The notes under the pieces: model-generated
What the model was told of the DNA's origin: nothing
What the model saw: only the letters and a program-made list of their open reading frames with translations
Database searches by the model: none
Origin: Atkinsonella hypoxylon
Lineage: Eukaryota > Ascomycota > Sordariomycetes > Hypocreales > Clavicipitaceae
Direction: 5' to 3'
Length of the DNA stretch: 64,000 nt
Assembly (NCBI GenBank): GCA_000729835.1
Contig: JFHB01000011.1
Coordinates: 62,001-126,000, forward strand
Part shown: positions 46,421-58,688 of the stretch, one piece after another
Layout of the letters: every line of letters begins with the position of its first letter
Numbering within the stretch: position 1 is the stretch's first letter
Program-made: the position numbers and the translations under genes

Positions 46421-46999
46421 ACGATCTCCTGCTCACACTGTAAATTTTTTATCTCGGAAGTCACAATACATGTCACTCTGGAAAGATGTAAGGTCTCGCA
46501 AAAATTTCGGAAATGTACAATAATCGCGTTACGAACACTATCCCTAGAGCTGGACCATGGATGTATATGCTCCCTGAATAACTATCTTACTCCTCGGCTA
46601 GCTGCAATTTGTCGAAGTACGAAAAAGCCAAAAAACCCGCAGTTGTAGACCTTGATTTTCGAGCAAGGACCTGGTCGAAAAGTAGAAGGGCAGACATAAA
46701 AAGAAGTATGATATTAACCATTCACGTATCTACCTTCTAGTGAGAAACGTGAAACTTGTTCCTTGCGATGTCATCTCCACAGCCTAACCTACTACCACAT
46801 CACATACATAAAATAAGGCAGAAGGCCATCATAGGCCCGTGGACCCTCGGTTTATGGTAGCGCATTAGCCACAACCCCAGCCAGTACCGCTCCCCACCTA
46901 CTCCTGTCACCATACGCTTCGCAGTGGCATTGAGGGAATGCGAATCTTTCCACGAACAGTTATGACAATTGTCTGACATCCATATTTATACATTTTAAA
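46421..46999. other. Intergenic
   Basis: Between RSM10 and KAP122, same strand. Nothing recognised. Confidence 0.5.
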
Positions 47000-49900
47000 A
47001 TGGAAAATAGCACTCTGTCTTGGAGTCTCGATAGAGTTGAATGTGTGAGTCGACCAGGCATAATGTTTGTGATTGCAGTGATCGCATGGCGTCACTAACG
47101 ACTTCTGCAAAAGTTGATTTTGTCTCTTTACGAGCCAAGTTCGCCAGAAAACATTGCTATAAGCCAAGCTCTCTTAGCCGAGTTTCAGTCCTCACCACAG
47201 GCATGGACCTTCGCACATGAATTACTAAGGCGACCCGATGAGAAAGTCCGTTTTTTTGGGGCGCTCACGATAATTATCAAGCTCAATAGGGAAAGGTAAG
47301 TTGCAAGGATCTGCATTATATTGTCTCTTACTGATCACAGGCGCAGCACTTCACTCAGCGACGATGATTCGAAAGAACTCTTGATGCATCTGATTGAGTG
47401 GTACCTAGACTCTTTCAAAACTTCGGGTGGTCCATTAGTACCACGAAAACTTTCCTCTGCCCTCGCAACATACTTCATTCATTTCCACCGAATGTGGCCA
47501 AATTATGTCCGTCATCTTGTCATATGCTTGGTGTCATATCAGTATCGTGATCCTTTCAATTCAACTGGTTCTGATGACATCTCAACCCTGCTCGCATTTC
47601 TCGATAATGACAATCTCAAGGCTGTGCTATGGGTTATAACCAGTGTCATGGAAGATGTCGCTAAGCTTGACTTGAATGCCATCAATACGTAAGTAAATAA
47701 CTTACCGGGAAGCTCGCGTTCACTGACAAAACAAGTTTTGGTCTATATGACTCGATTATAAACCAAGCATCCGACGTTGCGAACCTATTGTTCGTATGCT
47801 TGAATCATCAACACTTGTCTGCAGTTGGCGATGACGTCATAAGATGCTTGCAGGTACTGTAGCTCGTCTCCTAAACATTAATGTGAGCTAATCATTATTA
47901 TTCGACATCATCTTATAGTCATGGCTTCTTTTTGCCCAGAAAACTCCCTCCCGCGACAATCACGTCGTCGCCTTATTTCGACAGCTTTTGCCCACAATTA
48001 TGGCCCTTCTACCGCTTGATGCCCATTTCGAATCTTCAGCGGAACTCCTGATTGAAATCCTTTGCAGCTACCCTTCTTTATTGACGAGTCACCATCTAGA
48101 CCTTCTAGCGGATATTTTGGTCAGTCCATGGTCGGAACAACGGTATAAGTGCCTCCTGCAAGGGGATGGTGGCTTTGACTCGGCTCAATTTGGGCAGCTC
48201 ATGCTAGCTTTCGGCGAAGAAAGATGCCAATGGTTGATGGAAAATCGTGATCCTCGTTGCCAAGCGCTTCTTTCTAAGCTATGTGGACTCATCACAGCCC
48301 ATGGCATTCCTGTCGTCGAAAATAAAAACTTTGTGCTCGCAATCGAGTTCTGGTCGAATTTCACTGAAGCCATGTCAGACCTTGTTCAGTCAAGTAACCT
48401 TGCCGCAACACCTTGGGCTGATCAAGCTTTGAATTTTGTTTTAGAGGTCATCTCAAAAGCATGGCAAAAGATCATCTATCCTCCCTTTGAAGAAATGAGC
48501 GACTGGGACCAATCTGAAAGAGCCAATTTCTCGGATGCGAGGAAAGACGTGGTAGATCTTTTACAGTCCACGTACACTTTTTGTGGTTTTCGATTGGTTG
48601 CCACCTTTGTCGAACTAGTGCTCGCAGCTTTGGGAGACTCTGCTTGGTTGCGCCTGGAAGCAGCTGCGTTCTGTCTCGCTGGGCTCGCTGATTGCGGTAG
48701 AGAGGATGGAAGTCTTGATGACGTTCTTCACCCGGTTTTTGCTTCGTCTCTGTTCAGCAAGCTTAACACGTCAAATTCTCAAATCCCTCATCGCGCGAGG
48801 CAGACTTGTCTTTACTTGGTAGAGCAATACACGGACTATTTCGAGAGAAATGTATCGTTGCTTGCTCCCACCTTGAGACTGTTTTTCAATTTACTCGGCG
48901 ACCGATCTATGTCATTAACCGCTTCCAAGTCTATACTTCGATTATGTTCCTCCTGCCGACATCACCTGCATCAGGAAACCGACAGCTTCCTGACAGAGTA
49001 TGAGAGCTTAGCTAGTATTGGGCAGCTCGATTGCCTATCTACCGAGAAAGTAATTGGTGCAATTGCTTGTGTTGCTCAGGCGATCCCCAATTTTGAACAA
49101 AGAAATCATTATTGTTCTAGATTGCTTAAATTCATAGAAAACGATGTTAGTCGCGCCAGAGAGCTTATCCAAGGATCACCTGAGTACCACCAGTCTTCCT
49201 GCTTAGGGCAGCGTTGTTATGATGACAAATCTGGCGAACACCCGTCACTTCACATAATTCTAAGAGCTCTCAGGTGTCTCTTAAGTGTTGGCAGGGGCTT
49301 CCGATCTCCAGCTGAATCGACCATTGATCTCGAAGGGACTTCTTCCGACCTCGGTGGGTATGACACTCGGTTCGTCTCACTGCACAGGCACATAATTGGA
49401 ATCCTCACAGACGCTGAGAGTTATTTTGGTAAGAACGCTGAAGTGTTGGAACTCAGCTGTGCTGTTATTCGGTGTGGTTTTGCAGAGAATGAGCCAGGAC
49501 CTTTCGTTCTTGATATGGAGACTGTTACAGAATACTTGACAAGACATAGTGGTCACGTACCTCGGCTTGGATTGTTTGTCACGACAGCGTGCTCTTTTGT
49601 CAGCTCTCTCCATTTGCGAAACGTTCCTTCGAAGGGTAGAATATTTACTGCTTTATTCCTATGGGTGGTCAAGGTGCTGCAACAGCTATCCGGTAAGAGT
49701 CCCCAACATCTAATACGTATCGATCCGAAGGCAGTTGCTGATATAAGTCATTATATATGGGAAAGAACCAGAATATGACCCAGAATTATCACAGAATGGT
49801 ATTGACTTCGCCTGTAGGGTGCTTATCAAAAGCCCGTCCACTTTGCTTACCTTGCAGCCTCCAGCTGCCGCTGAATTCTTCTTTTTATTCTCGATTCGAG

Positions 49901-50491
49901 TCTTGGACGGTAATGAGCCGCTACCTAAGGCAGCTGCCGCAGAATTCTGGGTGCGTTCTCTTACATCGTTCAACTCATACGTCGACATATCCCTCTGGTG
50001 TTTTCCGACTAGTTCACCTTATTGTTATCCTCCGGGAAATTTTTTTATGGCTTAAACCTGACCTCTTCCACAGTCAAACTTCATAGCACTGAAAAACAGT
50101 CAGCCAGAAATCCAGGATGCCGCAAAAATAGCCATGGGGGCGTTGGGACCACTCTTGGCACAGAGCATAGCCAGGAATATTGGTGGAAATGCGTCGAGAA
50201 GCGAACTAGACAAGTTGAGTGAGCCCATCAGGAGGCTCGTCAGTCGCTACCCCATGGCAAAGCAGTGGCTTGAAGCCGGCCTGAACCACAGCTCTTTCCC
50301 AAGCGATAAAGTCACAAAGGAACAAAAAGGTTTATTTGTCAAGAAATTAGTGAGGTGAGACGAGGCTATTCTTTCACATGTATTTAAAATGCTGACTTTA
50401 TACCAGCCTTAGGGGTGCGAGGGGTACGAATCAGGTTGTACGAGAATTCTGGCTGTCTGCGAGAGGCACTAGCTTCGCATACGCCTCCTGA
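47000..50491 (+). CDS. Importin-beta family karyopherin (KAP122/importin-13 like)
   Basis: Eight exons (47000-47044, 47114-47295, 47341-47688, 47736-47853, 47919-49692, 49748-49950, 50074-50354, 50407-50491) give 1011 aa, a typical karyopherin length. The protein is built of HEAT-like repeats, starting with an importin-beta N-terminal region (VECLILSLYEPSSPENIA, SPQAWTFAHELLRR, VRFFGALTIIIKLNRE). Conserved later parts are PTIMALLPLDAHFESSAELL, FIALKNSQPEIQDAAK, LAQSIARNIGGNASRSELDK, RYPMAKQWLEAGLNHSSFPS, and the closing TNQVVREFWLSARGTSFAY. Kap122/Pdr6 imports the TFIIA subunits and importin-13 carries mixed cargo; cargo here is unknown. The ORF break near 49778 is an artefact of the unspliced 55-nt intron, not a frameshift. 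Confidence 0.91.
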
Positions 50492-50744
50492 CTTTGTGAG
50501 TTGCCTGTATACAGTTATTGTATCATTAATCCCTAATTCTCGATCAAGCAATTTCGAAATACTCAGAGTTCAACAGTAGCTTCAAGCCACGCAACCGATG
50601 GGTTAAGTGAATCAGTATCGGTCTTCAGCGGCGGGTCCTCAGCTCATGCAAGAGCTGAATCTATGATATAGTGCTTGTTTATATATTATTATTGGTATAT
50701 TTCAGAACAAACAGGGCGCTGCAAGAGTTGTATCGTACGAGTCT

Positions 50745-52278
50745 CTATAGTCCTATAGCTGATCTGACAACTTCCATGGTTTCTTCTGCACTTTGGCGAG
50801 CCTTGCGTGCTCCTTCGGTTTCTACTTGGTCTAGATAGCCGTTGCTGTCGTCCATGAACTCGAGATAACGACTTCGAAAACCCTGAAGTCCCGATATCAC
50901 TGCTTCTGACACTACTTCTTTCAATAACCGAGGTTGGGCCATGTGATAAGCTTGGGCAAGATCCTGAGCAGACCTTTGCTCTTCATCAAAAACAGATAAT
51001 ATGTTCAGGAGATTGGATATACCTGGTCGTGTTGCCGGGTCATATGATATGCCAGGGACTGAATCAGTCAATGCTGAGGAAATTTTGGCTCTAATCTCTG
51101 CAGGGCTGTCCGTGATCAGTACTCGAGAACGATTTACCTTGTCCGACTTTGACATTTTTGATTTGGGGTCTGAAAGTGACATGATTCTGTGAATGGGAGC
51201 TGCGATGGATTATCAGTGACTGTTCCAGCATTCTGAAGTAGCCCCTGGGATGCTGCGGTCGATGTACATACGAATCATGGTTTCGGGGTGCACTAAATGA
51301 GCACCATAGGCATGATTGAAGTTGGTGACACATTCACGAGTGAATTCCAGATGTTGCTTCTGATCGTGACCAACAGGTACATGTGTGGCCCTGTAGTGAC
51401 TGTTAGCTATGTTCATGTGAGGAATTTGGATCGAGGGCAGTCGAGTTCATACCTATGCACGAGGACATCAGCAGCTTGAAGTACAGGGTATGAGAGGAGG
51501 CCAAGCTTCAGGCGATTTCTGACTCCAGGCTCCTCGATGTGACTTTCAGGTAGGACGTTCAGTTTTTGCTTGGTCATCGTCAGTGTGTTGCCGCCCATAG
51601 TGACCGTGCAGTGACGATGTAGTTGTTAGAATTGGGTACCTTCCATTGTGTCATCCGAGATAGATAGCCAACGGATGCAGTGCAAGCAAGAATCCACATG
51701 AGTTCTGAGTGAGCCGGAACCTGTACCAGGGCGCCGTTAGTACCCATGCGAATGACTGCTGAAGAACGTGACTAGACAATATTGGCATCGTGACCCACGC
51801 ATGATTGGTAGAAAAGCGTCGATCGCTCGGGATCAATACCAATGGCCAAAAGCGCAGCTAGGGTTTCTCTTTTACGTTGTCTCAGCTCTTTGGGATTCCG
51901 CAGTGTTGTCATTGCATGTAAGTCAACAATTGAGTATATCAGTTTGGTGTCTGTTGGTTCGTCTTGCAGTCGAACCCATTGTCGAAGGGCGCCCACATAG
52001 TTCCCAAGGTGAGGTACACCGGTAGGTTGAATCCCAGAGAATACGACACGTGGTTGTCCCAACTGGCTGTTGCGCCGTGTCTCTCTGGGCATAAGACATT
52101 TGCTGCGGCATAGTTTCCAGCTCGTCGCGTTAAGGCGAGGGGCGGAATAATACGGACTCAATCGGATACCGTGCATTATGTGATTGAGTCCCGTCGTCAC
52201 GCCTATACGATGGGGGCAACGGGTGTTTCGGTCAGCTCTAAGCTGATGGGTGAGTGCTCTTGTGCGACTTGAGTTCAT
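50745..52278 (-). CDS. MSW1: Mitochondrial tryptophanyl-tRNA synthetase
   Basis: Exons 52278-51799, 51720-51640, 51568-51453, 51390-51272 and 51199-50745 (minus strand) give 416 aa, or 382 aa from the ATG at 52176, nearer the yeast length. Class I synthetase charging mitochondrial tRNA-Trp. Signatures: FSGIQPTGVPHLGNYVGALR (HIGH-type HLGN motif), VDLHAMTTL, VPAHSELMWILACTASVGYL, YPVLQAADVLVHR, HVPVGHDQKQHLEFTRE and KMSKSDK. The Arg/Ser-rich N-terminus fits a mitochondrial presequence from either start. The fourth intron uses GTATGT and the acceptor at 51200, giving HRIMSLSDPKSKMSKS. The upstream ORF extension with a poly-Lys stretch is a poly-T/poly-A artefact. Confidence 0.93.
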
Positions 52279-53137
52279 ATCACGTTTCGCAGTTGTTGAT
52301 CTGTGAGTGGCCCTTACACAACATATCAGGTCTCCACAGCCAGCCCCTGAGCACGCAAAACTGCCTTTCTTCTTCTTCTTTTTTTTTTTTTTTAAAAAAA
52401 AAACATCGTCGGTCACTCACTGTATGAACGGTGATTGGCTGCAGTGATTGGTCACAAGCATTTGGCCATCAATATTAACACTCACGTATCATGCTCCAAA
52501 ACACTTACACGAAAAGTTTATGTTAATATATGTAGGGTATATTGATGTGGCCGGGCACCCGAGGCCGGCCACTGTTGCTAAGGAACACTTCTGAAAAAGC
52601 CCGATTGTTCATGTGAAATTGTCCTCCATGGAACTATCAAGTCGAGAAGAAAAGTTCGTCACGGCGTCAAGCAAAACGCCTACGTACAAAGGCAGCCTCC
52701 CAGCCCGCATTGGCCCGCGCAAGTACTCCGAGCAGTTACGGGCGTAAAGGGATGACGGCCCGCAGCTATCATAAAATTATTACGTACACCCGCTACAACT
52801 AGATTGCCCTACGGAATAGTCACCAGACGTTTGGTAGCTAGCCCCGCACTCACTCCCTCCCCACTTCAGCTGACTCTAGACGCGGGTGGATGACATTGTA
52901 CTCCGTAATGGTATTTTGAAGCAAACCCAGGAATTTTGTCACTAAACTATTTAAGCCGCACCCCTTTAAACACAGCAGCGCCGGTGTATTATAGGTTGCA
53001 AATAACCCCAAAAGAGTTAAACTCCCATCAGCGTGTGACAATACTGAAGTGCCATTCTGTTCGTATCACTCCGCGGCTGCGGCCAGAAGAGATCACTGAC
53101 CGATCAATATACTGACAGACTCGCATACCACAGGCCT
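52279..53137. other. Intergenic, divergent promoter region
   Basis: Between MSW1 (-) and aminopeptidase P (+). Contains 15 T followed directly by 10 A at 52379-52403. No gene recognised. Confidence 0.55.
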
Positions 53138-55283
53138 ATGCTACAGTCGATGTCGATAAGATCTATAGCCTTACTTCAACGAGCCCAGAGAATTCAGAAA
53201 GTAGCAATCTATTCCCCACGGAACTATTGTAAGACCTCAGCAATGGCGGACACAACCTCACGGCTCGCAAAACTCAGGGGCCTGATGCAAGAGCGGAAAG
53301 TCGATATATACAGTAAATATAACACTGGTAAATACACCTGCCTGCAAAACACACTAACAGACGGGCAGTAATACCATCCGAGGACAGCCACAGCTCCGAA
53401 TATATTGCTTCCTGTGACGCCCGTCGGGAGTTCATAAGTGGCTTCACGGGCTCGGCAGGTTGCGTCGTTGTCACGCTCGATGGTGCTGCTCTTGCCACAG
53501 ATGGCCGATACTTTAATCAAGCAGCCAAGCAGCTGGACAGCAACTGGACATTATTGAAACAAGGGCTTCAAGATGTGCCAACCTGGCAGGAGTGGGCTGC
53601 AAGCCACTCAAGCGGAGGCAAATCCGTAGCTGTGGATTCAACGCTTCTCCCAGGCTCGGTAGCTAAGAAGCTTAGTGATCAAATCCGCAAAGCTGGCGGC
53701 GCAGGGCTCGTTCCATTGGAAGAGAATCTTGTTGACATCGTCTGGTCTGCAGATCGTCCTCCTCGACCTTGCCAAGTTGTAACGGTCCTGCCAGAAGAAA
53801 TTTCGGGAAAGTCGGTTACTCAGAAGGTCGATGAATTACGCCAGGAGCTCTCGAGGAAGAACTGTCCCGGTTTTTTTGTATCAATGTTAGATGAAATCGC
53901 CTGGTTGTTCAACATAAGAGGCAGCGACATTCCCTACAACCCAGTATTCTTTTCTTACGCGACCGTCACCCTTGAAACAGCCATACTTTACACTGACCGA
54001 ACTAAGTTAACGGATGAATGCATAGAACATCTTGAAGCTAGCAAAGTGCAAGTCAAGCCCTACGAAACGTTCTTCAGTGATGCCCAGCAACTGCATGGTG
54101 AAGTACAGAAAAAAAGACAAGTTGATAGCAATGGGATCGAAATCGGAAACTTTCTCATTTCAAACAAAGCGTCATGGGCTCTCTATCGAGCTCTCGGAGG
54201 CGACGGCTCAGTGGAGGAGGTGAGAAGTCCTATAGGGGACTCCAAGGCAATAAAGAATGAAGCAGAAATGAATGGCATGCGATCTTGCCACGTCAGAGAT
54301 GGAGCGGCTCTGATTGAATTTTTCGCATGGTTAGAGGATCAGCTTGTCACGAAGAAGTCCGTCATTGACGAGATGCAAGCTGCAGAGAAACTTGAACAGA
54401 TTCGATCCGAACACGACCGCTTTGTTGGACTTTCCTTCCCCACAATCTCATCTACTGGGCCAAAGTAAGATTGCCAAGTTGGCGACTAGTTTACCTGGTC
54501 AATCCTAATATTGCTGGCTAACACAATGAATAGTGCTGCCATTATCCACTATGGACCCGAAAAAGGAAACTGTGCCGTTATAGATCCGGGAAGCGTATAC
54601 TTATGCGATTCTGGCGCACAGTACCTAGATGGCACGACAGATACGACCCGAACATTGCATTTCGGATCGCCTAGGGAAGCCGAAAAGAGAGCTTACACCC
54701 TCGTTTTGAAAGGCTTGATTAGTCTTGAAACGGCAATTTTTCCCAAGGGCACGACGGGGTTTGCTCTCGACTGTTTAGCTCGACAGCATCTTTGGGTTAG
54801 AAACGGTCGATTCTCTGCACTATATGAACAAGAAAGGTACTGACTCGATAACAGAAAACTGGTATGGACTACCGACACGGCACTGGACACGGCGTAGGTT
54901 CTTATTTGAACGTCCACGAAGGCCCAATTGGCATCGGTACTCGCGTCCAGTACACCGAGGTTCCCCTGGCTCCAGGAAATGTGCTCTCAAACGAGCCAGG
55001 CTATTACGAAGATGGAAAATTCGGTATTCGAATTGAGAATATCATGATGGTCAGAGAGGCTCAGACTAAACATTGCTTTGGTGACAAACCATTCCTCGGG
55101 TTTGAGCATGTGACCATGGTGCCCTACTGCCAAAACTTGATCGACGTTTCTTTACTCAGTACTGATGAAAAGATGTGGCTGAATGAATACAACGCGGAAA
55201 TATTGCGAAAGACCAAAGTTTTTTTTGAGGACGATGCTTTAACCATGACTTGGTTGAAGCGAGAAACCCAACGGCTGGAATGA
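53138..55283 (+). CDS. AMPP: Xaa-Pro aminopeptidase P (M24B metallopeptidase)
   Basis: Exons 53138-53312, 53369-54464, 54534-54795 and 54855-55283 give 653 aa, or 618 aa from the ATG at 53243, the usual cytosolic AMPP length. It removes the N-terminal residue before proline and needs two metal ions. Creatinase-type N-terminal domains (IIPSEDSHSSEYIASCDARR, EFISGFTGSAG, NIRGSDIPYNPVFFSY) precede the M24 domain with metal ligands in YLCDSGAQYLDGTTDTTRT (two Asp), DYRHGTGHGVG (His), LSNEPGYYEDGKFGIRIEN (two Glu). The 35-residue extension from the first ATG is Arg-rich with no acidic residue and looks like a mitochondrial presequence. Splicing of the last intron restores WKTGMDYRHG. The stop is 42 bp from the convergent FUN14 gene. 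Confidence 0.94.
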
Positions 55284-55325
55284 GGTATTGTTATAGGAGA
55301 AAGCAGGAGCGCCGCGATAGTCAAT

Positions 55326-55951
55326 TTACAAACGCGCAACAGCAGCGAGCACATATGTCAGCGCAAAGGTAGAAGTGAACCATGGATTTTCCACCCCAAC
55401 CCGATAAATCGTAGGCAGTCCTGGCACCCAATCAAGTCGAAGCAAGTGAGAAGGTTCAAGGCCATATCTGGAAGCCACCTAGCGCACTGTCAGTGTTGCT
55501 TTGGGGTCGAGCCCATAGTGACCGATCATTGGTGTGACGAGTAATACACCCACGCCGTGAAGGGATGGTGAGTAGGTAAGTAGTCTTACATGAAATGAGA
55601 TGGCAATTAAGCTACCAACAACAACTAATGTTTGTGAAAGGAATGCTGTAGCCAATCCGGCCAAAAACCCTGGCGAAGGCATTCGTCAATAGGCTAATTG
55701 GATCAAAACGAAGACCTGTTCTCTTCATACTAACCCGCAATGCTACCACTCGAAATTTGTCGAACCATGTCCTGTTTCAAGGATGAATGTCGGTTTGGCC
55801 CATTGGAAGGTCGATTCGGCCGATTCAACGATGAGCGGGCATCTAGTCGGACCGCTGGTCGGTAAACAGATATGGTATAGGCGCATGCTCCCCCTCCAAC
55901 ACCGGCAGTTAAGTACCGTGCCGACATGCGAGCAAGCCGTGACATGAACAT
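55326..55951 (-). CDS. FUN14-family small membrane protein
   Basis: Exons 55951-55735, 55669-55590 and 55478-55326 (minus strand) give 149 aa. The N-terminus MFMSRLARMSARYLTAGVGG is basic and suggests mitochondrial targeting. The FUN14 domain follows across the introns: QISSGSIAGFLAGLATAF, SQTLVVVGSLIAISFHVASR, then PWFTSTFALTYVLAAVARL. It has two to three hydrophobic segments, and the gly-rich GSIAGFLAG turn is typical. FUN14 proteins (FUNDC1 in animals) sit in the mitochondrial outer membrane, and some act as mitophagy receptors. No LIR-type motif is obvious here, so that function is not claimed. Short exons make this gene easy to miss. Family call good, function open. Confidence 0.8.
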
Positions 55952-56294
55952 GGATGCCAACAACGGTATTTCCGGCAGAGAAGCGTTCTTTGACTCAAGA
56001 GCCTAGTAAGAAAGGAGGGCAGTGTTACAAGCGGAACGCGCACATATGTACGTTGACACCACAAAACGTTGACACCACAAAACTACGTTGTCTCCACTCC
56101 CCCTCTGGTGGCATGCGTTCAGCTCCACCTCCAGTAACGTAGCTTTTATGCCTCCAGTCCTTGTGACAGAACGGAAAGCTGCATGGGCCTGTAAATAAAT
56201 GAACTAATGGAAATTGAAGAGGACTTTTTGTTCTATCACGAAACAGGGTGGTGCAAAAAGACAGGTAGTTACTATATATCGTTATGGAGCCGCC

Positions 56295-56818
56295 CTATAG
56301 AGCTGCCCAAATACTACGAATGCGCCTGGCAAGTCGAATATCTTCCTGCATTATAGTGACCCTTTTGGCATGGATCGCGCACGAGTGAGTATCTTCGTAC
56401 AAATGAATCACGAACGCCTCGGCTGCTTCTTGTAGAGCTTGAATAGCTTGGCTTTGCCATCGAAGCTCGCTACAATTCGGTCGACAGTTCGTGCCGATTT
56501 CGCGTACCTATCATGTATCATGTTACCACAACTGTCACGTTTTGTCAGGCTTCCAGACCACCTACTAGACGCACAAAGGGAAGTTTCGACAGTAGGAGTT
56601 TAGTATTGCCTTGGTATTTTCGTATCTCTCGAAGTGCCACTGCACCTGGTCGATACCGTCGCTGTTGTTGTTGAATGGGTACCGGGTCACCAGCTATGAG
56701 CATCGTCAACATGAACACGATTCAGACAAGCGCGAAAAAGAATGGATTGATACCGACCTTGAATATCCCCAGGGCGGCAACGCCAGTCTCGAGATGATCT
56801 GACTATTCTCGGCTTCAT
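56295..56818 (-). CDS. CSE4: CENP-A/CenH3-type centromeric histone H3 variant, diverged
   Basis: Exons 56818-56758, 56693-56566 and 56507-56295 (minus strand) give 133 aa. The tail is short and not H3-like (RPGDIQAGDPVPIQ), matching the GDPVP block of fungal CenH3. The histone fold runs RRYRPGAVALREIRKYQ, LLLSKLPFVRLVREI, LRWQSQAIQALQEAAEAF, HAKRVTIMQEDIRLARRIR and ends SIWAAL. WQSQAIQALQEA and IMQ-DI-LARRIR separate it from canonical H3. Expected role: marks centromeric nucleosomes. Oddities: the segment after REI reads GTNCRPNCSE, where fungal CenH3 usually has a hydrophobic A-L-x-F start; the end lacks the usual GVWGGAGW. The exon 1 donor GTCGGT is weak. It may be the genuine fast-evolving CenH3 or a diverged second copy. 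Confidence 0.82.
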
Positions 56819-57509
56819 TGTTATGTGGCATACAAGCCGCACGTAGGAAGCAACGGCAAGTGAAATGTATGAACATGAGTGAAGCAGAAAGGGCTTACGC
56901 GCACGGGCTGGGTGGTATCCCTCCACACCAACTGACTACCGAGATATTGACTTTACTGGAAACGGAATGTTCAAGCTGTGGTTCAAACACTGGTTGTGCA
57001 AGGCTGAAGGCGAACATGAAATAAAGAGTGAAATAAAAAGACGCGAGTCCAAGGTACATCATAAGCTATGTAGAGCTGTGATGATGGTGCCACTGCAAGG
57101 TTGGGCATTGGCAATGATACTGTAAGCCCAACAGGCAGGTGCATCTTCCAGTAATCAAGCGCCGTAAGTGCAATACCTTTTCACTGTGCTTTGCCACGGC
57201 CCTTGCTAAGACAGCGGGGCCTCTGCAGGGCCTCCCCTCGGTTGAGTTTATGTAATCACAGTGTCTGGCCACATATTACCGTTCTAACTGCAAAATAATC
57301 TCGAGGACAAGATTCGCGTCTTGGCATCGGTGAATCGTCCTTCTCAACTTAGACGAGTACCTGAGTGGTCAATTCTGCTCTATAGAGAAAGCCTGCAATT
57401 TGCAGCTGTTATTCACATATAACGGGCCACTCACTTTTGACCATTTTCTATCATTCCCGACGGAACTTCAAGGTCCATCTACTCAGAATAATTCTCTGTC
57501 CCAGCCACC
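56819..57509. other. Intergenic, divergent promoter region
   Basis: Between CENP-A-like (-) and DER1 (+). A GTGATGA box is present near 57079, but no partner box D or stem, so no RNA is called. Confidence 0.5.
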
Positions 57510-58356
57510 ATGGATCAAGTCATGGATGGTGGCCGCCTGCCACTTGAAGAATGGTTTTGGGAGATGCCAGTCTGTACTCGTTGGTGGACGACAGCAACGA
57601 TCTTGACAAGTGCGTTAGTGCAATGTCACATCGTGACTCCCTTCCAACTATTCTACAGCTTCAGAGCTGTCTTCGTAAAATCACAGGTTTGTTGAGGCCA
57701 AGAACTTTGACTCGGCACTGACCCTACTCTGCACGTTCAACTATACTTCTCTCCATCACCGGAACAGAACGACTGATATGTTTATGCAGTACTGGCGCCT
57801 CTTCAGCACGTTCTTATACTTTGGTCCTTTCTCGCTGGACCTGTTATTTCACATATATTTCCTCCAGAGATACGCCCGCCTCCTGGAGGAATCTTCAGGC
57901 CGATCGCCAGCTTACTTCTCATGGCTTCTTTTCTACGCTATGGCAAGCCTGATCATTCTATCGCCGCTGGTATCGATGCCGTTTCTCGGACAGCCATTAT
58001 CCTCAACACTCGTCTATATTTGGTCCCGTCGCAACCCCGAGACCAGACTCAGCTTCCTTGGCCTTCTTGTTTTCACTGCGCCGTATCTGCCGTGGGTTCT
58101 GATGGCCTTTAGCCTGTTTATGCATGGGTCTATACCGAGGGACGAAATCATGGGTGTGGTTATCGGACATGTGTGGTATTTCTTCACAGATGTATATCCT
58201 CCCCTTCACAATGGGTCGCGACCTCTTGACCCACCGTCATGGTGGAGGAGGCTTTTCGAAGGACGAGCAGTGGAGGGTTCAGGAAACGTGTTCAACGATG
58301 ATCTCGTTGCAGCAGCTGATAGAAGAGAGCCAACGGCAGCAGACAACCTACAATAA
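57510..58356 (+). CDS. DER1: Derlin (Der1-like ERAD membrane protein)
   Basis: Exons 57510-57686 and 57790-58356 give 247 aa. Derlins are rhomboid-fold pseudoproteases of the ER membrane that help pull misfolded proteins out for degradation. Family marks: EEWFWEMPVCTRWWTTA at the start, ALVQCHIVTPFQLFYSF, the splice-spanning QYWRLFSTFLYFGPFSLDLL, and later GVVIGHVWYFFTDVYPPLHN (WYF and Pro-rich region). Several membrane helices are visible. No rhomboid Ser/His catalytic pair is seen, as expected. A hydrophilic tail (PPSWWRRLFEG..., about 50 residues) faces the cytosol. Confidence 0.93.
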
Positions 58357-58688
58357 GCGTCGTCCGTAGAATATAGATCGATTCACTTTCAGTCGTGTTA
58401 TATTGCGCTATGTCACATTTGCCTGGGGATTACAATTTCAGAAGTTGTGCAGAGGGAAGTCACAATTGCCCGTCGTTCCGTGGAAGCAATAACGCCATTT
58501 TTGCTAGTGATAGAATGATCACTGAATGATTAGTAAGACCACCAACCCCCAACCCCACTAAGCAACAAGTATCAGCGCCATAACTATTGACCACCCCGCC
58601 AGAACACTACGAGGGTAAGAGGATAGTGTGCCCATCCCATTTCGCACAATATCATCACAAACTGTCACTACTCGCGGCGTCAATTACT
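58357..58688. other. Intergenic
   Basis: Spacer between DER1 and ADI1. Nothing recognised. Confidence 0.5.

Noticed and set aside
49693..49787. Frameshift or premature stop in the karyopherin gene
   Set aside because: A 55-nt GTAAGA...AAG intron restores phase into KEPEYDPELSQ.
51772..52416. MSW1 start with a poly-Lys N-terminus (from 52416)
   Set aside because: The lysines come from the poly-T/poly-A run; ATGs at 52278 or 52176 give presequence-like starts.
57070..57190. C/D snoRNA candidate with a GTGATGA box
   Set aside because: No CTGA box D at suitable distance and no terminal stem.
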